From: Verrucomicrobiota bacterium | GTDB lineage: Bacteria > Verrucomicrobiota > Verrucomicrobiia > Limisphaerales > J093 | DNA: 64,000 nt | Direction of reading: 5' to 3' | Assembly (NCBI GenBank): GCA_016871715.1 | Contig: VHCO01000003.1 | Span: forward strand, 17,883 to 81,882 | Shown here: in pieces, positions 18,608-28,927 of the stretch | Numbering within the stretch: position 1 is the first letter of the stretch | Layout of the letters: each line of letters starts with the position of its first letter | Notes under the pieces: generated by a model | Databases searched by the model: none | What the model was told of the DNA's origin: nothing | Seen by the model: the letters and a program-made list of their open reading frames with translations, nothing else | Made by a program: the position numbers and the translations under genes

Positions 18608-18991
18608 ATGTCAACGGTCGTGAGCAGGCTACTCCTCGGGTGGGTCGTGCTCGCCCTGGCGGGCTGCGCCACCACGCCGATTACTAACGTGACGCCGCGC
18701 CAGTGCGTTCGCACCCCGCAAGGCCTCTGCTTGGTCGAGGCCCGCTGGGACGCCGAGGGCTTCAACGTGAAGAAGGACAGCATCCAGGCGCAGGTGATGG
18801 TCGGCTTGGACTTCTACCCGATGCAACGCGTCCCCAAGACCGTCAATCGCTGGGAAGCCTTCGTGCCCGTGCCGGCGGATCAGCGCTTCCTGAATTACCG
18901 CTACAAGTTCGACTACGAGTATAACACCCGCCTCCGCCGCACCTACGACAGCAAGCTCTCGCCCACCTACCAGTTGGAGGTCCTACCGTAG
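18608..18991 (+). CDS. Small lipoprotein of unknown function
   Basis: The 127-aa product begins MSTVVSRLLLGWVVLALAGC, a clear lipoprotein signal with lipobox LAGC (Cys20). The mature part (TTPITNVTPRQCVRTPQGLC...) contains VEARWDAEGFNVKKDSIQAQVMVGLDFYPMQRVPKTVNRWEAFVP in register with a small beta domain, then YRYKFDYEYNTR, reminiscent of glycogen-binding or Ig-like folds. I do not recognise a named family. Its 3' end overlaps the convergent YfhO-type gene by 9 bp. Confidence 0.65.
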   Translation: MSTVVSRLLLGWVVLALAGCATTPITNVTPRQCVRTPQGLCLVEARWDAEGFNVKKDSIQAQVMVGLDFYPMQRVPKTVNRWEAFVPVPADQRFLNYRYKFDYEYNTRLRRTYDSKLSPTYQLEVLP

Positions 18992-21310
18992 CGCCGTGCC
19001 CACTGCCTCCTCCTCCCGTAGCGTCCCTTGAGGCGTCCGTCGAAGGCGCCAGGCCAGCGAGGCCACCGCCAGGATACTGATCGACGACACCACCGCACCG
19101 GCGCGGAACCAGCGATCGACATACCGCAATCGCACCGAGCTGGCGCCGGCGGGCACGGCCAGGGCCTGGAACCCGACGTTGGCCGGCCAGAGGCGGGCGG
19201 CTTGCCCGTTCACCTGCGCTTGCCAGCCAGGATAGAAGGACTGGGCGATCACAACCCACGCCGGCCGCTCCGTCTCGACCTCGAACTCGATCAGGTGAGG
19301 CCTCCAACGCTGGGACCGAACGGTCGCCCCGGCGGACTCGACGGCGGGCTCGACGCTCGCCTCGGGAGGCAGGTAAACCGCCTGGTCGGGCGCCACGGCG
19401 GCCCAGCGCCGAACGGCCTCCTCCGGCGCGCTGAAGACCGGCGGACGGCCGGCGGTAATCAGGGGTTGTGCCCCCAGCCGCGTCGACCAAGCGAGCGCTT
19501 TTCCCTCGGCGGTCGCGTGGGACACGCCCAGGAAGTTCAGCAGCCCGGGCAGGTGACCGTTGGTCGAGCCGTACAGCAGGTGAACCACTTGAGCCGTCGC
19601 CCGCGGGTACAACGAGAAGAAGCCGTCCACTTTGGGAATGCCCTCCAACAAATTACAGTTGGCAAACAGGCCCAGCCGACTCGAGAGGTAATCCTCCGTC
19701 GGTGTGGGCAAGTTCCAGTGGTCAAGTCGTCGTTCTGCGGCGGCGGTTACGAACGCGCGTGACTCGCCGGAGCGCGGCCGTGGAGCCAGTTCGGCCAGCC
19801 CAGGCTCAAGGGTCCAGTTGGGCACCGTGGGGTTTTGCCAGGGCACATGGGTGAGCAGGTCGCCCGCCGACGTGACCAGCAGCAGCAGGCCAAGTAACCA
19901 GCGCCGCCGGACCGTGCGCGCGCGCACCAGGCCCAACCAGAGCGCCACTGCGCCCATCAAGAACAGGAGCCGGCTGAGCCCGTTCCATAGCGTTGCCGGA
20001 GCGTCGTCGGTAGCCAGGGGACGGGCCGCCGCCCACCAGAGAAGCCCGCCGATGGCGGCGCATAGCAGACCCGCAAGGAGACCCAACAGTCGCTGCCGCG
20101 CACCGGATGCGCCCTCGGGCTGCGTTTGGCATTCCGCCACGGCAAACGCGCCCAACAACGGCATCGCCCAGGCGGTTAACACCACAAACTTGATCGGAAA
20201 CCGCATGAACCCCAGCCACGGCACCGCCGCCCGCAGCCAACCATAGAGACCGCCGGCCTCGCCCAACGCCAACCATACCCCCGCGCCCCCCACCACTGCG
20301 AGCAACCACACCCTGCCCCGGCGGACGCACGCAACCGCCCACAGCCCGAGTACCACGAGTCCGACTCCAAGGTAGTAGGAGGCGACCCAGTATTGATCCA
20401 CTTGCGCAAAGACGCCCTGGTATGACCGGAAACAGCGGAACAACGGCACGAGGAAATTGGCCCAACCCCAACTCGGCATGGCCCAAGTGGCCACGCCGTA
20501 TTGCACATCGCGATGGGACTCGCTCAAGAGCTCGAAGAAGGGCAGCAACTGCGCCGCGCTGAGCCCGGCAACCAGCAAAACCATCCCCGCGAACCGCCCC
20601 GCACTCGCCCCACACACGCGCCAGGCCCCCCCGTTGCTCCTGACCCTCACCAGGTGCGCCACCCACAGGGCGGCGACCACGCCCCAGGTCAACGCGATGA
20701 GCTCGGGCGTTCCCGCCAACATTTGCATGGCCCCCGCCAGTGTGGCCCAGAGCCACGCTCGGCCACCCTCACGCCAACCATGCTCGGCGAGCCAAACGAC
20801 CCAGGGCAGCCAACCCAACACCGCGATGTTGTTCGGCCACTTCAGACTACTGAGCATCAGCCCGCTCAACGCGTAACCCAGCCCAGCCAGACTGGCGCCC
20901 AACCCGCTCCCGGTCCATGCCCGCGCCAAGTAGTACATGCCCAGCCCACCGAGGAACTGATGGGCCAGACAGAAGAGGTTGAGCGACCACGGCAAGGGTA
21001 GGCCCAGATAGAGCAGCGCACCAGGGTAGAGGGTCATCGTGTTCCACTGCGCCAGAAAAGGTAGCCCGCAGGAGCTGAGCGGATTCCACAAGGGCAGTTC
21101 CCCGCTCCAGACCGACGCTCGGTGGTAATGCGCCAGCGGGTAGCCGAAAACCCCAAAGTCGCGGAAGTAGAAACTCTCCCCGCCCACCAGCACCGGCCAG
21201 AAGGCAACCGTCAACACCAGTGCGAGGTACGCCGAAAACCAACCCGCCGTGAAGCCTGCCACGGAGGCGCCTGCCGACCGATCCTCGCCGTTGCTCATCG
21301 GCTCCTTCAT
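18983..21310 (-). CDS. YfhO-family polytopic membrane protein (second of a tandem pair)
   Basis: The start at 21310 (MKEPMSNGED, 775 aa; ATG 21298 also possible) fits the 17-bp gap to the preceding paralogue. About a dozen transmembrane segments follow. Motifs FYFRDFGVFGYPLAHYH, PLWNPLSSCGLPFLAQWN and LYPGALLYLGLPLPWSLN are those of YfhO/GT-C-like bacterial membrane proteins; the FRD near the first periplasmic loop mirrors the Asp of GT-C glycosyltransferases. A C-terminal periplasmic beta domain (about 640-740, AWVVIAQSFYPGWQAQVNG) ends with a final membrane helix. In firmicutes YfhO participates in glycosylation of lipoteichoic acid; here it probably glycosylates an envelope polymer or lipid, which is inference. 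The gene ends convergently over the lipoprotein gene. Confidence 0.8.
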   Translation of the reverse strand: MKEPMSNGEDRSAGASVAGFTAGWFSAYLALVLTVAFWPVLVGGESFYFRDFGVFGYPLAHYHRASVWSGELPLWNPLSSCGLPFLAQWNTMTLYPGALLYLGLPLPWSLNLFCLAHQFLGGLGMYYLARAWTGSGLGASLAGLGYALSGLMLSSLKWPNNIAVLGWLPWVVWLAEHGWREGGRAWLWATLAGAMQMLAGTPELIALTWGVVAALWVAHLVRVRSNGGAWRVCGASAGRFAGMVLLVAGLSAAQLLPFFELLSESHRDVQYGVATWAMPSWGWANFLVPLFRCFRSYQGVFAQVDQYWVASYYLGVGLVVLGLWAVACVRRGRVWLLAVVGGAGVWLALGEAGGLYGWLRAAVPWLGFMRFPIKFVVLTAWAMPLLGAFAVAECQTQPEGASGARQRLLGLLAGLLCAAIGGLLWWAAARPLATDDAPATLWNGLSRLLFLMGAVALWLGLVRARTVRRRWLLGLLLLVTSAGDLLTHVPWQNPTVPNWTLEPGLAELAPRPRSGESRAFVTAAAERRLDHWNLPTPTEDYLSSRLGLFANCNLLEGIPKVDGFFSLYPRATAQVVHLLYGSTNGHLPGLLNFLGVSHATAEGKALAWSTRLGAQPLITAGRPPVFSAPEEAVRRWAAVAPDQAVYLPPEASVEPAVESAGATVRSQRWRPHLIEFEVETERPAWVVIAQSFYPGWQAQVNGQAARLWPANVGFQALAVPAGASSVRLRYVDRWFRAGAVVSSISILAVASLAWRLRRTPQGTLREEEAVGTALR

Positions 21311-21327
21311 CGCCTCGATCGCCCGTC

Positions 21328-23655
21328 TCAGGCCCCCTTTCCCTGGCCCGCGTGGATCCAGAGGATCCCGCAAACCAGCACCGCCAGCACGGAGGCGCCC
21401 GCCCCGGGGAGCAACCAGCGTTCGCGGTAGATCAACTCGAGTCGGTGCCGGCCCGCCGGCAGAGCCACTGCTTGAAAGGCGTAATTCGCGCGTTCGATCT
21501 CGGCGGGTTGCCCATCCACCAAGGCACGCCAACCCGGCGCGTGCGTCTGCGCAATGACCACCCATGCTGGCGCCTCGGCTTCCAGCTCGACATCGATCCG
21601 TTCCGCGGAGAACCGCTGCCGCAGCACCCGGGCCGTGGCAGCGTTTGTCGCCTGGGCAGCGCGTGCGGCCGTGAGCGGCAAGTACACCACCTCGCGCGGT
21701 TCGAAGTCCGCGGCGAACAACGCCGCCAGGGTTTGCCGGCCGTCGGCGAACACGGGCCGCGCGCCCGCCGTGACCAGCGGTCGAGGATCGGGCGCCACCA
21801 CCCACTCGACCGGGTTCACCGGCGAGGACTGGTGTGACACACCCAGGAAACGCAGCAGGCCAGCGGGCGGTGGGTTGGTCGATGCGTACATCGTGGCCTC
21901 GAGCTCGGCTTGAGCCCGCAGCCGCAAAGTGGCGGCCCCATTCACCTTAGGGATGCCCTCGAGCACATTTAGGTTCGACCACAAGGCCAACCTGGAACCA
22001 AGGAAGTCGTCCAGGAAACTGGGCAGCGTGCGGGTGCTCAGCAGGCGCTCGGCGCGCGGCGTAATCAAGACGCGGCTCTGCCCAAGCTCCGGCCCTGGCT
22101 CGAGTTCAACCACGCCGGGTGCGTAGGCCGCTGCCGACAGAGTGGGCGTCAGGACCGGCGTATGGATGCGCAGGTCTGCCCACAACAGCGCCAGCAACCC
22201 TATGCTCGCCCAAAGGCCAGGCCGCCGCCTACACGCCAGCAGCGCCAAGACGCCGCCCCCCAAGAAGGCGGCGCGCGCGAGGCCGCTGCGCAGCGTCGCC
22301 GACCATTCCTCGTTCGGCGACGGATCACCGTACGCCATCGCGAGGAGCGCACTGATCGCCAACACCCCGCCTAGCGCGATCCACTGTAGGCCGCGTTCGA
22401 CGCGGCGCGGCGCAGTCCCGGACACGCCCTCGGACTCCCCCAACACAGCGCGCAAACCGTAGGCGGCCAGAAACGGCGTTAGGCACGCCGTCAAATACAC
22501 GAACTTGACCGGGAACCTGATCGCCCCGACGGCTGGGACCAAGGCCTGGAGCCAGCCATGCAATGGCGTGCCCTCCCCCATGGCCAGCGCCAGGCTCAGG
22601 AACCACAACCCGCCCAACACCCCAACGCGTCCCGTGCGTGGTCGCCAGAGGGCCAGGGCCGCCAGCGCGAGCACGGCGATCCCGGGATAATACGAGATGA
22701 GAAATGCCTGGCCCGATTGCAGGAAGACGCCCTGCGGCGTCGCGTAACAGTGAAACAGCGGCACCAGCAGGTTCGCCCATCCCCAACGCGGCAGGCTCCA
22801 CAGGGTGCCACCGTATTGGGCACTCCGCTGCGCCTGCGCCAAGAGATCGAGGAAGGGCGCGAGTTGCACCGCCGCCAACCCAGCCACGAGGATAACCACC
22901 AGACCCAAACGGCCTAGCGAGATCAGCCCGACACGACCCCGCGCCACGTCGACTGCCCAGAGCGCCACGATCAACAACCAGGTTTGCAGGATCAACTCCG
23001 GCGCCCCTGCGAGCATCTGCAGCGCCCCGACCACCGCAGCCCAAACCAGCAACTGGCCCCCGGTGCGCCAGGCCCGCTCGCTGAGCCAGACCACCCAAGG
23101 TAGCCAACCCAACGCCACCAAGTAATTCGGATAAACATGGCTCGCGAGCGTCGCACCGCCGAACACCAGGGTCACCCCCGCCACCGCCGCCCCCAGCGGA
23201 CTGCCCGTCCAGTGTCGAGCCAGGAAGAAACCGCCCCAACCCGCAAGCCACAAGTGCGCCAAGCAAAACAGATTCAGTGACCAGGGTAACGGCAGCAACA
23301 AGTACACCAGCGCGCCAGGATACAGGACGAGCGTGTTCCATTGGGCGAAGAACGGCGTCCCGCAGTGACTGAGCGGGTTCCAACACGGCAGTGCGCCTTG
23401 CCAAAACGCCTCTCGTTGATAGTGGATGAAGGGATACGCCAAGGTCCCATAATCGCGAAAGAAGAACGAACTCGAGCCGAATAACACCCCGGGAAAGCTC
23501 ACCGCCAACAGCGCCGCCACCAACCAGCCCACCCGCCCCGCAGTGAACCACTCCTCCCCGTGGGTGGCCGCCGCGGGAGCGGCGTGCCACGCCGGTCCGT
23601 CCGGCTCACCGGGCGCGGTGGCTGGCGGCAGCGAACTCGCAGGCTCCGATTCCAT
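21328..23655 (-). CDS. YfhO-family polytopic membrane protein (first of a tandem pair)
   Basis: 775 aa, exactly the length of its downstream neighbour and similar throughout: FFFRDYGTLAYPFIHYQ, PCWNPLSHCGTPFFAQWN, LYPGALVYLLLPLPWSLN and WVVIAQTHAPGWRALVDG. The N-terminus carries a 35-residue Ala/Pro-rich cytoplasmic tail before the first membrane helix at about 40-60. The two genes are separated by 17 bp and presumably co-transcribed. They look like an old tandem duplication, with divergence at many positions. Function as a GT-C-like lipid-linked sugar transferase is a family-level inference. Confidence 0.8.
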   Translation of the reverse strand: MESEPASSLPPATAPGEPDGPAWHAAPAAATHGEEWFTAGRVGWLVAALLAVSFPGVLFGSSSFFFRDYGTLAYPFIHYQREAFWQGALPCWNPLSHCGTPFFAQWNTLVLYPGALVYLLLPLPWSLNLFCLAHLWLAGWGGFFLARHWTGSPLGAAVAGVTLVFGGATLASHVYPNYLVALGWLPWVVWLSERAWRTGGQLLVWAAVVGALQMLAGAPELILQTWLLIVALWAVDVARGRVGLISLGRLGLVVILVAGLAAVQLAPFLDLLAQAQRSAQYGGTLWSLPRWGWANLLVPLFHCYATPQGVFLQSGQAFLISYYPGIAVLALAALALWRPRTGRVGVLGGLWFLSLALAMGEGTPLHGWLQALVPAVGAIRFPVKFVYLTACLTPFLAAYGLRAVLGESEGVSGTAPRRVERGLQWIALGGVLAISALLAMAYGDPSPNEEWSATLRSGLARAAFLGGGVLALLACRRRPGLWASIGLLALLWADLRIHTPVLTPTLSAAAYAPGVVELEPGPELGQSRVLITPRAERLLSTRTLPSFLDDFLGSRLALWSNLNVLEGIPKVNGAATLRLRAQAELEATMYASTNPPPAGLLRFLGVSHQSSPVNPVEWVVAPDPRPLVTAGARPVFADGRQTLAALFAADFEPREVVYLPLTAARAAQATNAATARVLRQRFSAERIDVELEAEAPAWVVIAQTHAPGWRALVDGQPAEIERANYAFQAVALPAGRHRLELIYRERWLLPGAGASVLAVLVCGILWIHAGQGKGA

Positions 23656-23952
23656 GGCTGGAACTCTGCAACAACCCCGTGCAAACCCAAGTGAGAAATC
23701 GCACCCGGCTCAGCCGACCCAGAGTCGTGTGACTTCCGAGTCGCCGAGAGGGACGACCGGTCGGCGGTACGGCCGGTCCATGGGGAGTCTTGGGCGGGCA
23801 GACGCACAGTTGTCAGGGAGACTCGAGTCCGGTAGGCTGGCGCGTCGATTCTTTGATTCTGGCTTGATTCGGGTCGCGCGGGAAGCGCGGTCGGGGTGAC
23901 GGTTGGGCGGACAACACGACGAGCGGACTGGGAACACGGCGCGGCGAGTATT

Positions 23953-24816
23953 ATGAAGACATCTGTGACTGAACCTCGACCGGAGCGGTCGGGATTTACG
24001 TTGATCGAGTTGCTGGTGGTGATCGCGATCATTGCGATTTTGGCGGGCATGCTGTTGCCGGCGTTGTCGAAGGCCAAAGCCAAGGGCCAAGGCATCTCGT
24101 GCATGAACAACACGCGGCAATTGTCCTTGGGCTTCCTGCTTTATGCGGACGATTTCAACGAGACGTTGTTGGCCTGCCTGGACGGTTTGCCGGGTCGGGT
24201 GAACTGGATCCAGGGCGGGTTGTCGGGTTGGGACGCCGAGGCGGCCAACATGCGCTACATCACCAACTCGCCCTTGTTCAAGTACGTGGGCCAGAGCGCG
24301 GCGATCTTCCTGTGTCCGGCGGATAAGTCGGTCGTGCGTGTGGGGGGCAACACGGTCCCGCGGATTCGGAGCAACTCGATGAGCCAGGTGTTTGCCTGGG
24401 GCGATTGGCTGGATGGCTCGGGCACGGGTCGCAACCAGACGCGCTGGCGCACGTACGGGAAGGCCTCGCACATCGTTCAGCCCACCAAGACGTTCGTGTT
24501 CGTGGACGAACACCCGAATAGCATCAACGACGCCGCCTTCGCCACGCAATGCACCGGCGCCGACGCCTTCAACACCGCCCGGATTATCGACCTCCCGGCC
24601 AATTACCACAACGGCGCCTGCGGTTTCTCGTTTGCGGATGGGCACTCGGAGATCAAACGCTGGCTGAGCATCAAGTCCGGACATAGCACGGGCCGGGGAC
24701 TGCTGAACATGCCGGTCTACTTCACGGGGGCGCAGAACCTGAGCCTGAACTTCGCCGCGCGCGAAGCCTGGCTCGACTCGAAGTGGATGGCCGACAATAG
24801 CACCGTCCTCCAGTAG
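23953..24816 (+). CDS. Type II pseudopilin-like secreted protein with C-terminal H-x9-DG motif
   Basis: I chose ATG 23953 (287 aa) because a short basic leader precedes the prepilin cleavage motif [27 protein letters not shown] (cleavage after Gly, Glu+5 present). The mature protein has [27 protein letters not shown], [21 protein letters not shown] [18 protein letters not shown], and [14 protein letters not shown], the ADGHxE form of the H-x9-DG motif. This is the large Planctomycetes/Verrucomicrobia family also known with DUF1559. Cells encode many copies; they are thought to be exported by type II/IV pilus-like machinery. No pilus genes are nearby. A truncated paralogue lies at 53991. Confidence 0.85.
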   Translation: MKTSVTEPRPERSGFTLIELLVVIAIIAILAGMLLPALSKAKAKGQGISCMNNTRQLSLGFLLYADDFNETLLACLDGLPGRVNWIQGGLSGWDAEAANMRYITNSPLFKYVGQSAAIFLCPADKSVVRVGGNTVPRIRSNSMSQVFAWGDWLDGSGTGRNQTRWRTYGKASHIVQPTKTFVFVDEHPNSINDAAFATQCTGADAFNTARIIDLPANYHNGACGFSFADGHSEIKRWLSIKSGHSTGRGLLNMPVYFTGAQNLSLNFAAREAWLDSKWMADNSTVLQ

Positions 24817-24877
24817 CGATAGCGGGCGCGGCAGCGCCGGGGTGGCGACCACGACCGGACGGCACGCCCTCGGGTGG

Positions 24878-26362
24878 TCAGGCGCGTTCGGGCGCGTGGG
24901 GGAGCGGCGGTTTTTCGCGGTGCCAGGACGTGGCCTGTTCGTAAGCGTAAGCCAGCCGGAGGAGGGTGGCCTCGCCAAAGGGTTTGCCCAAGAGCTGTAG
25001 CCCGATGGGCAGGCGCGGCTGCCGCGTGAACCCGCAAGGCAAGCTCAGGCCGCAGATCCCCGCCAAGTTGCACGAAACGGTGTAGATGTCCTCCAAGTAC
25101 ATCCGGAGCGGATCATCGGATTTCTCGCCTAACGGGAACGCCGCGCTCGGCGTCGTGGGCGTGAGGATGGCATCGACGGTCCCGAAGGCCTCTAAGAAGT
25201 CCTGGCGAATCAGCGTGCGCACCTTCTGCGCGCGCAAGTAGTAGGCGTCATAGTAACCGCTGCTCAGCACGTACGTGCCCAAGATAATCCGCCGCTTCAC
25301 TTCGGGCCCAAACCCAGCCCCCCTCGTCCGCTGGTAGAGCTCGAGGAGATCGGCACCCGCCACCCGGGATCCGTAGCGCACCCCGTCGAAACGCGCCAAG
25401 TTCGCGCTGGCCTCCGCCGGGGCAATGATGTAATAGGCGGCAATGGCATAGTCCGTGTGGGGTAGCGAGATCTCGATGGTCTCCGCGCCCAGTTGCTGGA
25501 ATTGCGCCACGGCCGCCTCGACGGCGGCTCGCACCTCGGGGTCCAGACCGCCCACGAAGTACTCCTTCGGCAAACCGAGCTTGAGCCCCCGCACACCCTG
25601 TTCGAGCGTCGCGGTGTAATCCGGCACCGGCTGGGGCACGCTGGTCGAGTCCCGTGGGTCATGGCCGCCGATCGCCCCCAGAAGCGTGGCGGCATCCCGC
25701 ACATCCTTGGTGAGCGTACCGATTTGGTCCAAGGACGATGCGTACGCGACCAGACCGTAGCGCGAGACCCGGCCGTACGTGGGCTTGAGGCCGACCACGC
25801 CGCAGCAGGCAGCCGGTTGGCGAACCGAACCGCCGGTGTCCGAACCAAGTGCCGCCGCGCATTCGTCCGCCGCCACCGCCACGGCGGACCCGCCGGAAGA
25901 ACCGCCCGGGATGCGGCTCGGATCCCAGGGGTTGCGCGCCGGACCGAAGCCAGAGTTCTCCGTCGAGCTGCCCATGGCGAACTCATCCAGGTTGAGCCGT
26001 CCGAAGAGGACGGCTCCGGCAGCGCGCAGTTTCTCGGTCACGGCGGCGTCGTAGGGGGAGACAAAATTGGCCAAGAGCTTCGAGCCACAGGTCAGGGGTT
26101 GTTCTCGGACGGCAATGATGTCTTTGAGCGAGATGGGCACGCCCAACAGGGGTTGCTCGCGGTGCGTGGCGCCTGAGGCCAGAGCGCGATCGGCCGCCTC
26201 AGCCTGAAGCCGCGCCTCCGCGATGTCGCAGCTCAAGTAGGCATGCAGGACCGGGTCGACTTGCTGGATTCGGTCCCAGCACGCGGCCAGGGCTTCGCTG
26301 GCGCTCGTTTCACGCTGCGCCAATCGTTGGGCGAGTTCGGTGAGGGTCAGGCGATTCCACAT
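24878..26362 (-). CDS. gatA: Asp-tRNA(Asn)/Glu-tRNA(Gln) amidotransferase subunit A
   Basis: 494 aa, the usual GatA length. The amidase signature is complete: SLKDII (Lys80), GGSSGGSA (Ser155) and [12 protein letters not shown] (Ser179) make the Ser-cisSer-Lys catalytic set. GatA releases ammonia from glutamine, which is channelled to GatB to convert Glu-tRNA(Gln) or Asp-tRNA(Asn) to the amide form. gatC lies 21 bp upstream; gatB is not in this window. Confidence 0.95.
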   Translation of the reverse strand: MWNRLTLTELAQRLAQRETSASEALAACWDRIQQVDPVLHAYLSCDIAEARLQAEAADRALASGATHREQPLLGVPISLKDIIAVREQPLTCGSKLLANFVSPYDAAVTEKLRAAGAVLFGRLNLDEFAMGSSTENSGFGPARNPWDPSRIPGGSSGGSAVAVAADECAAALGSDTGGSVRQPAACCGVVGLKPTYGRVSRYGLVAYASSLDQIGTLTKDVRDAATLLGAIGGHDPRDSTSVPQPVPDYTATLEQGVRGLKLGLPKEYFVGGLDPEVRAAVEAAVAQFQQLGAETIEISLPHTDYAIAAYYIIAPAEASANLARFDGVRYGSRVAGADLLELYQRTRGAGFGPEVKRRIILGTYVLSSGYYDAYYLRAQKVRTLIRQDFLEAFGTVDAILTPTTPSAAFPLGEKSDDPLRMYLEDIYTVSCNLAGICGLSLPCGFTRQPRLPIGLQLLGKPFGEATLLRLAYAYEQATSWHREKPPLPHAPERA

Positions 26363-26383
26363 GGCGGTTTGGCCCCCAACGAT

Positions 26384-26671
26384 TCACTCGACGATCTTGG
26401 GCACGACGAAGAGGCCGTCATTCGACGCAGGGGCGTTGCGCAGGGCATCGGCGTTGGACAGGGAGGGCCGGATTTCATCGGGCCGAGTGACATTGGCCAA
26501 GGGCACCGCGTGGGCCGTAGGCTCGACCTGAGCAACGTCGAGTTCTTCAAGTTTGGCCATGTAGGCCAGGACTTGCCCGAGCTGGCGTCCGAGGCTCTCG
26601 GCTTCGGCGGAGGCTAACTCGAGTCGGGCGAGATGCGCGACGTAAGACACATCGAAATCCTTCTTAGCCAC
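26384..26671 (-). CDS. gatC: Asp-tRNA(Asn)/Glu-tRNA(Gln) amidotransferase subunit C
   Basis: I chose the GTG start at 26671 (95 aa, VAKKDFDVSYVAHLARLEL), which matches the standard GatC N-terminus; an upstream frame to 26734 would add 21 unrelated residues. The typical VxHLARLxL helix, LxxILxYxxKL-like LGQVLAYMAKLEELD and the C-terminal LRNAPASNDGLFVVPKIVE are all present. GatC is the small scaffold that joins GatA to GatB. It is co-directional with gatA. Confidence 0.93.
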   Translation of the reverse strand: MAKKDFDVSYVAHLARLELASAEAESLGRQLGQVLAYMAKLEELDVAQVEPTAHAVPLANVTRPDEIRPSLSNADALRNAPASNDGLFVVPKIVE

Positions 26672-26771
26672 AGTCGGTTCCACGAGTTGAAAAGGGTTGG
26701 AGGTTGGCTGGCGCAAGGTCCCGTGCACCCTCAAGTTCGCAAGCTAAAGCCTTGTCCCTGAATGCCCTCGG

Positions 26772-27068
26772 CTAGTCTTCATCGAACTTTCGGTTCACCA
26801 GGGCCTCGAGTTCGTTGACCACCGTGTGGGCGTCCTTTCCGTCGGCCTGGATTCGGATCTTCGAACCGGGCCCGGCGGCGAGCATCATCAGGCCCATGAT
26901 ACTCTTCCCGTTGACTGTCTCACCGTCTTTCTCAACCAGCACGTCACAGCCGTAGCGGTTCGCGACCTTCACGAACATGGCCGCCGGCCGGGCATGGATG
27001 CCGAGCTTGTTCGTGATCGTCAGGTCGAGCGCTGCGTGGCTGTCTGGCGATTTCTTCGCACTCATCAA
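26772..27068 (-). CDS. HPr-family phosphocarrier protein
   Basis: 98 aa (a second ATG at 27065 is equally possible). The active-site motif TNKLGIHARPAA gives His25 (His15 equivalent), and NGKSIMGLMML gives Ser56 (Ser46 equivalent, the HPr kinase target). The protein therefore has both phosphorylation sites and should be functional. No enzyme I, HPr kinase or sugar permease lies nearby; in Verrucomicrobia such HPr proteins may serve regulation rather than sugar uptake, which is inference. It lies 100 bp upstream of gatC on the same strand. Confidence 0.9.
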   Translation of the reverse strand: MMSAKKSPDSHAALDLTITNKLGIHARPAAMFVKVANRYGCDVLVEKDGETVNGKSIMGLMMLAAGPGSKIRIQADGKDAHTVVNELEALVNRKFDED

Positions 27069-27482
27069 ATCGCCTCCCAGTCTACGGCAGCCCCCACCCT
27101 TGGCCAGCCATTAATTCGGCCGTCGCCCCCGGTCCCCCGGTCCGGTCGCCCGAGGCCCATGACAATGGCGATGGCGATGCCGGCCAATGACGAAGGCCGC
27201 CGATGGCCAATGGGCAGCCGCGCAGTAAGCCACCACGCGCCAGGTGCCGGCGCAGGCCCGGGGGCCCAGGGCAAGTCTGTCAACAATTATAAACCCGATA
27301 TATTGCACTGCGAGTGTCAACTACTAAGACCCTGTTACATTGCACGCAAGGCCCAGAACCCAAAGGCATTGGCGTTGGCGAGTCGGCTCAGTCTGGGTTG
27401 GGCTAACGGGCTACCGCAGTACCGCACGCAGGAGGAGGAGAGAGCGAGAGCGAGTGGAGTGAGCTGAGCGCGTCCGCGTTGG
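27069..27482. other. Intergenic region upstream of the HPr gene
   Basis: About 410 bp with no credible gene. The centre (27275-27350) is markedly AT-richer than the surroundings. On the minus strand it holds TTGACA (27315-27320) and TATAAT (27286-27291), but the 23-bp spacing is too long for one standard promoter, so they may belong to overlapping promoters or be chance. Transcription leftward would give the HPr gene a leader of about 210 nt. Confidence 0.4.
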
Positions 27483-28832
27483 CTACTCGTAGCGCAAGGC
27501 CTGAATAGGGTTGAGGCGGGCGGCGCGCACGGCGGGATAGATGCCCGCAAGGACGCCGACGGCGGCGCTGAAGGCGACAGCCAGGAGGAGGGCCCAGGCG
27601 GTAACGACCGGGGCGTTGGCGCTGGGGCTCATAAGGGACAGGATCTGCACCAGGCCGTAGGAGGCGCCGACGCCGAGGAGTGCGCCGACGAGGGCGATGA
27701 CGACGCTTTCGACCAGGATTTGAGTGAAGACGGCCGGGGCGGAGGCGCCGACGGCCTTGCAGATGCCGATCTCGCGGATTCGTTCGTTGATGCTGGCGAG
27801 CATGATGTTCATGATGCCAATGCCGCCCACCAAGAGGCTGATGCCGGCGATGATGCCCCCGCTCAAGCGCGCGTTGCGGATTTGTTGGTTGATGTTGTCC
27901 AGGTTGTTTTCCTGAGTCCGGAAGCTGAAGTCCTCGATGCCGCGATGGGTGAGCATCAAGACGTTGCGCGCCTGTTGAAGGGCCGGCTCGAGTTCCTCGA
28001 GACTGGCCACCTTGAGGTCGATGTCGGAGAGGCGCGGGTCGGGGATGTTGTTGTAACCGGAGGCAGCGCGGAAGCGGATCCAGGCGGTGTTGAGGGGCAT
28101 GTAGACGGTGAGGTTCTTGCGCCGGAACGCCCAGTTACTGTGTCCCCAACCGCGTCGGCGGTCGGGTCCGGCCTGGGGTCGGGCGGGTTGGTTTTTGGCG
28201 AGTTCGCGCGCTCGCTTCTCTTGCTCGCCTTCGTAGTGGGCGAACATGCCGACGATGGTGAAGGGTTGGCGATTGATGTTGATCAACTCGCCGACGGGGA
28301 CGATCTCGCGGCCGGTTTCCTCGGGCGAGCCGAACAGCGCGTCGCGGATGCCGGTGCCGATGACGCAGACGGGCGCGGCAGTTTCTTCGTCGAGGTCGGT
28401 GAAGAAGCGACCGTGTTCGAGGGTATGCAGGTTCATGTCGATGACGGCGGGCCAAACGCCGCAGCACTCCTCGGGGCGGACGTATTTGCCTGCGCGGGAG
28501 AGCAGGACCTCGAGTCGCATCTCGGGGGAGACGACGCGCAAGAGCGGGGCGCTGCGGCGGAGGGCTTGCACGTCGACCATGGTGCGGCCCGGGGCTTGGT
28601 CGGCGAGGTGTTCTTGATAAGAGGGGACGTCTTGATCGTCGAGCAGGACTTTATCGGCGCCGCCCATGGCGATCATGGTCTCTTTCATGCCGTTTTCCAT
28701 GCCCTTGATGATGGCGGCCATGCCGACGAGGCTGGCCACACCGAGGATGATCCCGAGCATGGTCAGGAGGGATCTGAACTTGTGTGCCCAGACCTCCTTG
28801 AGGCCGACGAGGATGGTGTTGAACAGGTTCAC
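27483..28832 (-). CDS. MacB-like ABC transporter permease (distal copy)
   Basis: 449 aa with the MacB/FtsX layout: one N-terminal membrane helix (MLGIILGVASLVGMAAI), a large periplasmic domain (about 50-320) and three C-terminal helices with GGIGIMNIMLASINERIREIGICKAVGA. It ends AARLNPIQALRYE, exactly as its upstream paralogue does. It would pair with the ATPase at 30391-31119 and the periplasmic adaptor at 31230 to export peptides, lipids or antimicrobials or to perform mechanotransmission. The upstream permease ends 95 bp before its start. Confidence 0.88.
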   Translation of the reverse strand: MNLFNTILVGLKEVWAHKFRSLLTMLGIILGVASLVGMAAIIKGMENGMKETMIAMGGADKVLLDDQDVPSYQEHLADQAPGRTMVDVQALRRSAPLLRVVSPEMRLEVLLSRAGKYVRPEECCGVWPAVIDMNLHTLEHGRFFTDLDEETAAPVCVIGTGIRDALFGSPEETGREIVPVGELININRQPFTIVGMFAHYEGEQEKRARELAKNQPARPQAGPDRRRGWGHSNWAFRRKNLTVYMPLNTAWIRFRAASGYNNIPDPRLSDIDLKVASLEELEPALQQARNVLMLTHRGIEDFSFRTQENNLDNINQQIRNARLSGGIIAGISLLVGGIGIMNIMLASINERIREIGICKAVGASAPAVFTQILVESVVIALVGALLGVGASYGLVQILSLMSPSANAPVVTAWALLLAVAFSAAVGVLAGIYPAVRAARLNPIQALRYE

Positions 28833-28927
28833 GCCGGGAAGACCTCGAGCGGAGCGAGCGGCATGGCGCTGGCCGGCGCTGGCGGGTTCGCTGACGAGAG
28901 GGTGGGAAGGTTCATAGCTGACCGGGG

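Noticed and set aside
27286..27320. TTGACA and TATAAT on the minus strand as one promoter for the HPr gene
   Set aside because: The 23-bp spacing is outside the normal range, so I listed the region but not a defined promoter.
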